DNA of 7,930 bases from Pseudomonadota bacterium (GCA_026710525.1 JAPOQT010000232.1:1-7930); one strand, 5' to 3'. Shown: positions 1 to 7,158, counted from the stretch's first letter. Numbers and translations: made by a program. The notes: generated by a model not told the origin, from the letters alone.

Positions 1-30
1 ATGATCCTTCCTTTATCGTTGCCCAGTCAT

Positions 31-53
31 AATGAGAACACTGATTTCTCATT
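31..53 (+). other. 8-bp perfect hairpin upstream of carA
   Basis: AATGAGAA (31-38) is exactly complementary to TTCTCATT (46-53), with a 7-nt loop. No run of T follows, so it is a poor intrinsic terminator. It may be the end of an upstream transcript or an operator-like dyad before the car operon. The role is inferred; only the symmetry is seen. Confidence 0.4.
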
Positions 54-126
54 GATTCAAAAATTTACTCTACCAACTTGTCAAAAAATTCGCTAAACTT
101 TTTAGGGCGGTGGAGAGCTGCTTTTG

Positions 127-145
127 CCCTCTCTTTCTCTCTCTC
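127..145 (+). other. 19-nt uninterrupted pyrimidine tract before carA
   Basis: Positions 127-145 contain only C and T, mostly as alternating CT, and end in CAGAG. If carA starts at 192, this lies in or just before the leader. Pyrimidine-rich leaders are known in nucleotide-sensitive control of pyrimidine genes in enterobacteria, but no attenuator structure is visible here, so a regulatory role is only a possibility. If translation starts at the TTG at 78, the tract is coding. Confidence 0.3.
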
Positions 146-191
146 AGAGTACGTTATTTTGTTATTATGTCCCACATTAAATGGCAATTTT

Positions 192-1511
192 ATGTCTTCA
201 CCACTTGACTCCACCCCCATTAAACCACACGATCAACCTCAAACACCTGGGCGTGACCAGCGTCACATGACGGATGATCAAAGTCTTCCACCAGGAAGAT
301 CATATAACCTGGCATCAAAAGAAGTCAAAAAAGCAAAGATTGGCAGACTTATCCTTTCAAATGGTACGGTACTAGAAGGCTATATGATTGGTGATCATTG
401 CCGTGCCCGAGGCGAGCTTGTGTTCACAACGAGTTTAGTCGGTTACTCTGAATCATTAACAGACCCATCTTATTTCGGTCAAATTCTCACGTTTGCATAC
501 CCCCTAATAGGCAATTACGGAATACCCGAAATGACAACGGATATCTCCGACTTACCACCACCAGGTTACGAGTCAAATACGATCCATGCTTCTGGGGTCA
601 TTATTAATGCCACGTCTGATCGAACATTTCACTGGCGCAGCCTTGAAAATCTTGACTCTTGGCTGCAAAGACATGGTGTACCTGGTCTCTATCAAATTGA
701 CACTCGACATCTTATTCATGTTATTAGGGAAAATACGCCTCTGTTGGGTCGAATAGAGCCGATGAAGAATCCTGGGGCAAAAGAGCGTGCACTAGCCGGC
801 TGGTCACCTCCTGAAGGTGACTTTTTTGATGCGAGTGAACATCTTATTCTGCCTTATGTTTCTAGGCAAGAGCCGATGCTATATCAACCATCACTCAAAC
901 AATCAAAAACACCCCGGGTTTGCTTAGTTGATTGTGGGGTTAAGAATCATATTGTTAGGGAATTACTCCGTCATGGTTGTGAAGTACTATGTGTGCCCTG
1001 GAATACATGTTTTGATACCATTGATTGCTCAGGATGGTTGATTTCTAACGGCCCAGGTGATCCAGCTTACGGCTCGTCACTGATTTCAGAGATCAAAAAA
1101 TTATTAACCGAATCCAGACCTATCCTGGGAATTTGTCTAGGCCATCAACTTCTTGGTTTAGCTGCTGGGATGTTATGTGAACGGATGACCTTTGGTCATC
1201 GCAGTCATAATCAGCCAGTGTATGAAGTGGGGGAAAAAAAATGTTATATGACTTCACAAAACCATGGTTTCCATTTAATAGAAGACCTAAATTGGCCATG
1301 TGATTGGCAGGTTTGGTTTCGTAATGCCAATGATCAAAGTATTGAGGGCATTCGCCATAAATCTAAGCCTTTTAGATCGGTACAATTCCACCCAGAGGCT
1401 TCGAGCGGTCCCCAGGATACCTCCTGGATTATCGAAGATTTTGCTCAAGAATTAGCTGCTTCTTTGTCGCAACCCACAGTTTCTCATGACTTGAAAGACA
1501 CCTATGAGTAA
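192..1511 (+). CDS. carA: Carbamoyl-phosphate synthase small subunit (glutaminase)
   Basis: CarA hydrolyses glutamine and passes ammonia to CarB for carbamoyl phosphate synthesis in the cytoplasm, feeding pyrimidine and arginine synthesis. With the ATG at 192 it has 439 residues, against about 380 in E. coli. The N-terminal CPSase domain covers roughly residues 46-200 and includes YPLIGNYGIP and the GVPGLYQIDTR stretch. The class I glutamine amidotransferase domain runs from about 240 to 430. It has SNGPGDP, the nucleophile elbow GICLGHQLLG (Cys315), QNHGF, and the HPEAS motif with catalytic His400 and Glu402, so the triad looks intact. Sequence style is closer to eukaryotic CAD and Bacteroidetes CarA than to E. 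coli. The gene overlaps carB by 8 nt. The start is uncertain: the frame is open from a TTG at 78, with ATGs at 192 and 267. None has a clear ribosome site, and homology begins only around residue 46. The function is secure. Confidence 0.95.
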   Translation: MSSPLDSTPIKPHDQPQTPGRDQRHMTDDQSLPPGRSYNLASKEVKKAKIGRLILSNGTVLEGYMIGDHCRARGELVFTTSLVGYSESLTDPSYFGQILTFAYPLIGNYGIPEMTTDISDLPPPGYESNTIHASGVIINATSDRTFHWRSLENLDSWLQRHGVPGLYQIDTRHLIHVIRENTPLLGRIEPMKNPGAKERALAGWSPPEGDFFDASEHLILPYVSRQEPMLYQPSLKQSKTPRVCLVDCGVKNHIVRELLRHGCEVLCVPWNTCFDTIDCSGWLISNGPGDPAYGSSLISEIKKLLTESRPILGICLGHQLLGLAAGMLCERMTFGHRSHNQPVYEVGEKKCYMTSQNHGFHLIEDLNWPCDWQVWFRNANDQSIEGIRHKSKPFRSVQFHPEASSGPQDTSWIIEDFAQELAASLSQPTVSHDLKDTYE

Positions 1512-4500
1512 CCAAGAAAAACCACCTATGAATTCTGGTGCCAGGTTACAAGAGCGTGGTATTCATAAGGTCATTTTACTGGGATCAGGCGGATTATCTA
1601 TTGGTCAGGCCGGTGAATTTGATTATTCTGGCACTCAAGCTCTCCACGCCCTTGTTGAGGAAGGCCTTGAGGTTATTGTGGTTAATCCCAATATTGCCAC
1701 CGTGCAAACAAATCCTGGCCCCAAAATCAAAGTTTATCTCTATCCAGTGACTGGGTCATGGGTGGAAAAAATCATTGCCTCCGACAGACCACAAGGAATC
1801 GTTGCTGGTTTTGGTGGTCAAACAGCTTTAAGTTGCCTGTTAGATCTTGATGAACGAGGCGTACTGGCCAAATATGGCGTAGAAAACCTCGGTACTTCCA
1901 CTAGCACACTCAGACTCACCGAAGATCGTAATCTTTTCGCTGAAAAAATGACAGAAATCGGTATTCCTGTTCCTGAGAACGTTGCTTGTCATAATCTTCA
2001 TGAAGCTCTGGAAGCGGCTAAAAAAATCGGCTTCCCCGTGATTTGTCGTATGGCCTATGCCTTAGGTGGTCTTGGATCTGGGTTTGCTCATAATGCTGAA
2101 GAACTCACTCGTTTAGTACAAGAAGGATTAGCTCATTGTCCTCAGGTGTTAGTAGAAAAATCTCTCCGTGGCTGGAAAGAAGTTGAATATGAGGTGATGA
2201 GGGACACGGATGGTAGTGGTATCTGTATTTGTAATATGGAGAACTTTGATCCACTAGGCATTCATACTGGTGACTCTATTGTTGTTTGTCCGTCCCAATC
2301 CTTATCTGATCAAGAGTATCAATCTTTAAGATCAGCGAGTTTAAAGGTTGTTGAGGCTTTGGAAATTGTCGGTGAGTGTAATGCACAATTTGCTTTGAGC
2401 CCTGATTCCCTAGATTTTTATATTATTGAGGTCAACGCCCGCCTTTCAAGATCATCTGCTTTAGCTTCAAAAGCTTCTGGTTATCCCATTGCGTTTATCG
2501 CTGCTAAAGTCGTTCTTGGTTACGGTTTACAGGAACTAACTAATCCGGTTACGGGAGTGACTAAGGCTTTCTTTGAGCCTGCTCTTGATTATTTAACCTT
2601 AAAAATCCCAAGGTGGGACCTCACTAAATTTAAGGGAGCTCACCGTGAACTTGGCTCAACCATGAAGTCGGTGGGTGAAATTATGGCTATTGGTCGTAAC
2701 TTTCAAGAAACTGTGCAAAAGGCTGTTCGCTCTGTTACCGAGATTGGCCCCGGTCTTTCTTGGTTTGATGAACAGCTGAGTGAATCAGAGCTACTTGACT
2801 CACTAGCAGCACCGACGGATACCAGAATATATAAGGTTTGTGGCGCCTTGAGACATGGCATTGCCGAAACGCTGATCCATGAGAAGTCAAAAATCGACCC
2901 TTGGTTCATTGCCCAATTAGCTCAGATTATCGCCTGTGAACGGCAAATCATCAACACGTTTACCGCATTGTTAACAACAATACCCCACGAAATTCACAGC
3001 TATAAAAGGGTGGCTTTATGTGCCGAGAAAATTACCAAAAAGCAGTGGCTGTCATGGAAGATTTGTGGTTTTTCTGATGAACAAATTGTTTTTCTCGCTT
3101 TTAAAGGAACCGGTTTAACAACAGAGGAAATTAAGCTCATTGGTCTGAAGAAAATTCAAGAATTATCCCTTGAATACCGCAAGTGGCGCAAACACCAGTC
3201 GGTGGTGCCTGTGGTTAAAAAAATTGACACCACCGCTGCTGAATATCCGTCACCATCCAATTATTTGTATATGAGCTATGCTGGCTCTCATCATGATGAT
3301 TTACCTCCTTACCACCGACCTAGTGCCATTATTCTTGGTGGCGGCTCTTATCGTATTGGCACCTCCGTTGAATTCGATTGGTGTGCTGTGAGTTGTTCAG
3401 ACCGTCTGCAGAAAAACGGTTGGCATTCGATTATCGTCAACTGTAATCCAGAAACCGTATCCACTGATTACAATGTATCTGATCGTCTTTATTTTGAAGA
3501 GATTATCTTAGAGCGGATTCTCGATATTCATGACTTTGAGTCGCCTCGTGGCGTTATTACCTCGATGGGCGGACAACTTCCTAACAGTTTAGCTGGCCCC
3601 TTAGCTGGCGCCGGTATTAAGCTCCTTGGCCATAGTGATAAAACCGTTGATATGGCAGAAAATAGATCCGAGTTCTCGGCGATACTTGACGAACTAAGTA
3701 TTGATCAACCTCGTTGGACTTCTGCACAATCATTAGATGATATTGAATCATTTATTGAGGAAGTCGGGTTTCCTATTTTAGTCCGACCAAGTTACGTATT
3801 ATCAGGGTCAGCGATGAAAATTGCTCCAACAAGGGAGTTACTTGATCTTTATTTATCTGAAGCTGAAGCCATTTCTCGTGATTATCCGGTGGTGGTCTCC
3901 GAGTTTTTGACCGGAGCTCGAGAAATAGAGGTCGACGGCATTGCTCATCTTGGCGAGATTGTTATCTCTATTGTGTCGGAGCATATTGAAAATGCTGGCG
4001 TTCATTCAGGTGATGCCACCACGGTGGTACCGGCCCAGAAACTCTATGTTGAAACAGTGCGGCAAGTCAAAAGGGCGGTGCGGATGATTGCCAAAAAACT
4101 GAGTTTACATGGGCCTTTTAATATTCAGTTTCTGGCTCAGGATAACCATATTAAAGTTATTGAGTGTAATGCCAGAGCAGCAAGATCATTTCCTTTTATC
4201 TCAAAAGTGATCGGCTGTCATTTATCTGAGATTGCGACTGACGTTATGATTGGTCGTCTCGGTCAAGTATCCCATGTTTCTGAAGATGAGCTGCCCCATG
4301 TTGGCGTCAAAGCTGCTTTATTTTCCTTCACCAGGTTACGCGGCGCTGACCCAGTTCTTGGTGTTGAAATGGCGGCCACGGGAGAAGTAGGCTGCTTGGC
4401 AGCGAATTTTGATGAAGCTCTCCTACTTGCCCTCGAAGCATCTCGGATCAGTCCACCTAAAAAAGGTTTGCTTATTAGTGCTGGTCAAGAAAAAAATAAG

Positions 4501-4905
4501 CTAAAATTCTTATCGTCTGCCAAGCTACTAACAGAAATGAATATCCCTCTTTATGCCACCGAGGGCACGGCTCATTATTTAAGAAAAAGGGGTTTTGATG
4601 TGTGCACTCTTCGTTGGCCTGACGAAGCTAAATCTTATGATGATAAGGGTGATCACAAGCAAATTGATGTGATCACTGCGATTCAAAATAATCTCGTTGA
4701 TTTTGTCGTTAACCTGCCTAAAAATCTTGAAACAAAAGAGTTAACGAATGGCGCTCGCATTCGCAGGACAGCTGTGGCTTATAATTGTTCTCTCATCACT
4801 GATATGGAAAAGGCTGTTTCCTACATTAGGGCACTTTATTATTCGGCCCAATTTATCAGCACCCATACCCCCACACCTTTGCCTCAGTGGCATTCATCAT
4901 CCTAA
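1504..4905 (+). CDS. carB: Carbamoyl-phosphate synthase large subunit
   Basis: CarB makes carbamoyl phosphate from bicarbonate, two ATP and the ammonia delivered by CarA. The 1133 residues are slightly longer than the usual 1050-1080. Both synthetase halves are present. The first starts near residue 22 (GSGGLSIGQAGEFDYSG), with ATP-grasp residues in EDRNLF, FPVICR, VEKSLRGWKE and IIEVNARLSRSSALASK. An oligomerisation region spans about 425-590. The second half starts near 605 (GGGSYRIGTSVEFDWC), with FPILVRPSYVLSGSAM and VIECNARAARSFPF. The C-terminal MGS-type allosteric domain covers about 985-1110. One deviation is AENRSEF where most homologues have AEDR, though the arginine is kept. NPNIATVQTN, YALGGLGSG, VGECN and KIPRWDL place it with eukaryotic and Bacteroidetes enzymes. 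The ATG lies inside the end of carA after a weak purine-rich GAAAG, suggesting translational coupling. About 20 extra residues at the C-terminus look unconserved. Confidence 0.97.
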   Translation: MSNQEKPPMNSGARLQERGIHKVILLGSGGLSIGQAGEFDYSGTQALHALVEEGLEVIVVNPNIATVQTNPGPKIKVYLYPVTGSWVEKIIASDRPQGIVAGFGGQTALSCLLDLDERGVLAKYGVENLGTSTSTLRLTEDRNLFAEKMTEIGIPVPENVACHNLHEALEAAKKIGFPVICRMAYALGGLGSGFAHNAEELTRLVQEGLAHCPQVLVEKSLRGWKEVEYEVMRDTDGSGICICNMENFDPLGIHTGDSIVVCPSQSLSDQEYQSLRSASLKVVEALEIVGECNAQFALSPDSLDFYIIEVNARLSRSSALASKASGYPIAFIAAKVVLGYGLQELTNPVTGVTKAFFEPALDYLTLKIPRWDLTKFKGAHRELGSTMKSVGEIMAIGRNFQETVQKAVRSVTEIGPGLSWFDEQLSESELLDSLAAPTDTRIYKVCGALRHGIAETLIHEKSKIDPWFIAQLAQIIACERQIINTFTALLTTIPHEIHSYKRVALCAEKITKKQWLSWKICGFSDEQIVFLAFKGTGLTTEEIKLIGLKKIQELSLEYRKWRKHQSVVPVVKKIDTTAAEYPSPSNYLYMSYAGSHHDDLPPYHRPSAIILGGGSYRIGTSVEFDWCAVSCSDRLQKNGWHSIIVNCNPETVSTDYNVSDRLYFEEIILERILDIHDFESPRGVITSMGGQLPNSLAGPLAGAGIKLLGHSDKTVDMAENRSEFSAILDELSIDQPRWTSAQSLDDIESFIEEVGFPILVRPSYVLSGSAMKIAPTRELLDLYLSEAEAISRDYPVVVSEFLTGAREIEVDGIAHLGEIVISIVSEHIENAGVHSGDATTVVPAQKLYVETVRQVKRAVRMIAKKLSLHGPFNIQFLAQDNHIKVIECNARAARSFPFISKVIGCHLSEIATDVMIGRLGQVSHVSEDELPHVGVKAALFSFTRLRGADPVLGVEMAATGEVGCLAANFDEALLLALEASRISPPKKGLLISAGQEKNKLKFLSSAKLLTEMNIPLYATEGTAHYLRKRGFDVCTLRWPDEAKSYDDKGDHKQIDVITAIQNNLVDFVVNLPKNLETKELTNGARIRRTAVAYNCSLITDMEKAVSYIRALYYSAQFISTHTPTPLPQWHSSS

Positions 4906-4906
4906 C

Positions 4907-5126
4907 ATGGCACTTGGTCAGGTAGAAACCTTGTTATCCACAAGTAGACCTGCCGATCTTTTTCGTGCTTTACACTCTCGGCAATTTGTCAGTAAAAATC
5001 CTCAGTTTTTATAGGGAGTTACATGCCACGGGTGAGCTGGGTGCTATGCAGCCAAATCAAAGAATTATGAACAATAAATATCAACAAGCTCCACCTGCTC
5101 TTCTCCCTGTTTTAATTCAGACTTAT
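4907..5126 (+). pseudogene. Possible decayed reading frame after carB
   Basis: An ATG two bases after the carB stop opens a 35-residue frame ending in TAG at 5012-5014. One frame over, the sequence is open across that stop (from about 4977) to a TAA at 5124-5126, reading ...YRELHATGELGAMQPNQR. The two together look like one coding sequence broken by a frameshift in the region 4980-5012. I recognise no family, and no good ribosome site precedes the ATG. It could equally be random open sequence. Confidence 0.2.
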
Positions 5127-5185
5127 GAGTGCTAAAGGGCTACAAAAAAAATTAATGTTCTATATCCCTGATTTTGCCCTTTCGT

Positions 5186-5200
5186 GAGATGTTACATCTC
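5186..5200 (+). other. Small perfect hairpin downstream of carB
   Basis: GAGATG (5186-5191) pairs exactly with CATCTC (5195-5200) around a TTA loop. It sits just before the weak terminator at 5208 and may be part of the same transcript-end structure. Confidence 0.3.
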
Positions 5201-5207
5201 CTAATGC

Positions 5208-5228
5208 CCTTAAAATAAGGATTTTTTT
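5208..5228 (+). terminator. Weak intrinsic terminator, probably ending the car transcript
   Basis: CCTTA (5208-5212) and TAAGG (5216-5220) form a 5-bp stem with an AAA loop, followed by A and seven T residues (5222-5228). The stem is short and AT-rich, so termination could be inefficient. It lies about 300 nt after carB, with nothing recognisable between. GCCCTT at 5206-5211 is also complementary to AAGGGC at 5135-5140, so an alternative fold that would disrupt this stem is possible. Confidence 0.45.
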
Positions 5229-5748
5229 AAGACTGGCTAAAAAAACATATACTACATTTTAACTCGCCCCCTCTGATTCATTGACCTTGGTGGCAAAAGT
5301 TCTCACAGAATATGATAGGTTAAACGCGCTATAAATTTGCTGAGTTGTCTTCGAAATTCTCACTTTTTCGCAAGGATTGTACGAAACGAACCTCGGTGGT
5401 GTCATTTTTAGCTTTAGGAAGTGGTGATAATAAAGAACGATCCTTCTTTGATAGTTAAGATGGCTGCACACAATGTTAGCATTCATATAGAAGACAAGGT
5501 AATACATTATTAATTATAGGATCAATGTGTCATTTCAGCTAGTCAACAGGCATACTTCTCATACTATCTTAATAGTCTAGAAATGTGAGTGATTGTCTGT
5601 TGTTACAGAATGAGTTTTCTTTAAATAATGACCATTATTAACGACTGCGGGAGTAAAATCTGAAAGGGCAAAGTTAGGAATAGATGATTTCTTTTAAAGA
5701 TATTGAGAAATATGACGATCACCGTACCGGTTTAGTTGGTTTGTTGTT

Positions 5749-5779
5749 TTGATATCAATTTAATTATTTGAATTATAAT
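5749..5779 (+). promoter_or_regulatory. Sigma-70-type promoter for the lipoprotein-like gene
   Basis: A -35 box TTGATA (5749-5754, 5 of 6 to consensus) and a -10 box TATAAT (5774-5779, 6 of 6) are separated by 19 nt, slightly longer than the ideal 17. Transcription would start near 5786, giving a leader of about 190 nt before the ATG at 5977. A second TATAAT lies at 5787-5792 without a good -35 box. The surrounding sequence is very AT-rich, which makes chance matches easier. Confidence 0.5.
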
Positions 5780-5807
5780 TAAAAAATATAATGAAATTAA
5801 TATGCTA

Positions 5808-5818
5808 CCCCCCCCCCC
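5808..5818 (+). repeat. Homopolymeric tract of 11 C residues
   Basis: Eleven consecutive C residues lie in otherwise AT-rich sequence, about 22 nt after the inferred transcription start and 158 nt before the start codon at 5977. G/C homopolymers of this length are prone to slipped-strand length changes, and in several bacteria they cause phase variation of surface proteins. The gene downstream encodes a predicted exported protein, which fits that pattern. The tract does not lie between the -35 and -10 boxes I propose, so any effect would act through leader structure, another promoter or a regulator site. Sequencing error in tract length is also possible. Confidence 0.9.
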
Positions 5819-5869
5819 ACACTTCCTCGATTAGTTAGAGTTTATGCTCATCTACTTAAGCCATGCCAG

Positions 5870-5887
5870 CACTATCAGACACTATCA
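5870..5887 (+). repeat. Short tandem direct repeat CACTATCA
   Basis: CACTATCA occurs at 5870-5877 and 5880-5887, a 10-bp spacing equal to one helical turn. This could be a pair of regulator half-sites in the leader, but chance is not excluded for 8-bp repeats. Confidence 0.35.
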
Positions 5888-5893
5888 ATGTAT

Positions 5894-5920
5894 GTGACTG
5901 AACAGCCAGATCTGAGTCAC
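5894..5920 (+). other. Leader hairpin before the lipoprotein-like gene
   Basis: GTGACT (5894-5899) pairs with AGTCAC (5915-5920), and CAG (5903-5905) with CTG (5912-5914), leaving a 3-nt bulge and a 6-nt loop. It lies in the presumed 5' leader, about 55 nt before the start codon, and is not followed by a T run. Confidence 0.35.
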
Positions 5921-5965
5921 TCAAAATTATCCATCAAGTTTATATTTATTTGTTTTTTATTTTTT

Positions 5966-5971
5966 AGGAGA
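5966..5971 (+). promoter_or_regulatory. Strong Shine-Dalgarno site for the lipoprotein-like gene
   Basis: AGGAGA lies six bases before the ATG at 5977, which fixes that start. It follows a T-rich, probably unstructured stretch, so initiation should be efficient. The carA start candidates have no comparable site. Confidence 0.85.
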
Positions 5972-5976
5972 AATCC

Positions 5977-7158
5977 ATGAAATTATTCGCACTTAGTAGG
6001 CTAAGCACTTTGTTCAGTGCTACTATCGCTATTTGTTTGCTATCGACAGCTGGATGTAGGACCGCCTCCCAACAACACTTAAGTCAAGGTTCCAAGTTGT
6101 CTGATCACCACGAGATGGATCTAATGCTGTTCTTGGATAAGGAAGCGCCGCCAGGGGTCAGTGCAAAATATAACTTCTTTACGTTTTTTTCGTGTACACC
6201 TCAAGTCGTGACAGAGAGCTATTTCCGAAAACCAATAGCACCTAGCAAATCTCCATACCGTACACATGCTTTCTTAGATGCAACTGAACAACCGATTTAT
6301 TTTGATGAATTCTTTCTCAACAGGGAGGTAGTCGCATTTCATTCTGTTAAGAATCAGCTTCTTAAGGCACTCCCCCAAACATATGACACTAAGTCAGAAG
6401 TGAAAGAGAAGTTACTGGAGTTCCAAAAAGTGCAAGATGAGATCTTCCTCAAAAATCTAAATGTTAAAACTCGACATACTGCAAAAATGTTCTTTGCTAA
6501 AGTTAATAATGATGCTAGTTTTCCCATTAGTGTAGCATTTTTCTGGGATAAATTGGATGACGAGGTGATTACAAAAGTAATTGAGAATCACCACTATCAG
6601 TACCCTAGATTTTCAGATAGCAACATCTTAGAATATGTGTTCAATACGTCCGTTTATGCTTTTCAGGCCTCTGATGATTCCTCTTTTCAATTTCCAGAGA
6701 TCTTCGATGGATGTTGGAGACTCCCCGATGAACATGCAGGGACTAAGGAACAGATTTTCCGTTGTCATTTAAATTTTGAACATCTACCATTGGATTATAA
6801 GGGTGTCTCTGATTTGAGTGTTGATGATTATCGTAAGCTTTTGGATCCGTATAATAATGTCTTTGGCACCAGGGAAGCTGATATGATGCTCAGAAGGCTC
6901 GAGAAAAGTGCTAGAGATGTTGCATCTAACTTAGTTCATTTTTTGAATATGCGAAGGAAGAAAGTGCACTCCGCCGCTGGTGATGGGCATAGGGGACCTA
7001 CCCAAGCTAGCCATGTATGGCAAACTAGCCCTAGTCCTCATGGCAGGGCTGGTATTTATTCGTTATGTACCATGATACATACCAGGATAGAGAATAATCG
7101 CAAGCAGCCTGTTTCATATTGTATGAAAATCGGTGACAAGGAGGTCTGGAAGCCTTAA
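5977..7158 (+). CDS. Predicted exported, possibly lipid-anchored protein of unknown function
   Basis: I do not recognise the family of this 393-residue protein. It has a clear signal peptide: Lys2 and Arg8, a hydrophobic core at about 9-22, then STAGC with Cys27. That resembles a lipobox, although Thr at -3 is uncommon, so type II cleavage and lipidation are likely but not certain. The mature part has no membrane segment and would lie outside the inner membrane. It is rich in aromatic residues, with a charged, probably helical stretch near 135-160. Other cysteines lie at about 73, 246, 263, 364 and 382; 246 and 263 flank a short segment and could pair. The basic tail from about 325 (MRRKKVHS) is compositionally different. 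A strong ribosome site and a consensus-like promoter precede the gene, with a C11 tract in the leader. A terminator-like hairpin follows 70 nt after the stop, so it looks monocistronic. It is intact, unlike its surroundings, suggesting it is maintained. Confidence 0.75.
   Translation: MKLFALSRLSTLFSATIAICLLSTAGCRTASQQHLSQGSKLSDHHEMDLMLFLDKEAPPGVSAKYNFFTFFSCTPQVVTESYFRKPIAPSKSPYRTHAFLDATEQPIYFDEFFLNREVVAFHSVKNQLLKALPQTYDTKSEVKEKLLEFQKVQDEIFLKNLNVKTRHTAKMFFAKVNNDASFPISVAFFWDKLDDEVITKVIENHHYQYPRFSDSNILEYVFNTSVYAFQASDDSSFQFPEIFDGCWRLPDEHAGTKEQIFRCHLNFEHLPLDYKGVSDLSVDDYRKLLDPYNNVFGTREADMMLRRLEKSARDVASNLVHFLNMRRKKVHSAAGDGHRGPTQASHVWQTSPSPHGRAGIYSLCTMIHTRIENNRKQPVSYCMKIGDKEVWKP

Larger units (their letters stand above)
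1..191 (+). other. Upstream region and presumed leader of carA
   Basis: This stretch lies before the ATG chosen for carA. It holds a perfect 8-bp inverted repeat (31-38 with 46-53) and a 19-nt uninterrupted pyrimidine run (127-145). A TATTAT hexamer at 163-168 could be a -10 box, but I see no matching -35 box 16-18 nt upstream. The carA frame stays open back to a TTG at 78, so part of this stretch could be coding. The translated segment has no recognisable carA homology. I cannot identify an upstream gene; if one exists it ends outside the window. Confidence 0.4.
4906..5748. other. Gene-free stretch downstream of carB
   Basis: No intact gene is visible on either strand. The first 220 bases hold short open stretches in two frames that may be a decayed gene. 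Hairpins and a weak terminator follow at 5134-5228. From about 5230 to 5748 I see no gene, RNA or repeat that I can support. A minus-strand open frame at 5259-5507 has no ribosome site and no recognisable protein content. Confidence 0.5.

Noticed and set aside
163..168. TATTAT as a confident -10 box for carA
   Set aside because: No acceptable -35 hexamer lies 16-18 nt upstream, and the region is AT-rich, so it was not listed as a promoter.
1538..1750. 70-residue plus-strand frame inside carB
   Set aside because: It overlaps the well-supported carB coding sequence in another frame and has no independent support.
2703..2909. 68-residue minus-strand frame inside carB
   Set aside because: It is antisense to a conserved part of carB; its serine-rich composition is what reverse-strand reading of coding DNA often gives.
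4748..4906. First part of a plus-strand frame overlapping the end of carB
   Set aside because: This portion overlaps the carB C-terminal domain, which is conserved in the carB frame. Only the part after 4907 is kept, as a weak decayed-gene candidate.
5259..5507. 82-residue open frame on the minus strand
   Set aside because: It has no ribosome site before its ATG, no recognisable motif, and lies in AT-rich sequence where such frames arise by chance.
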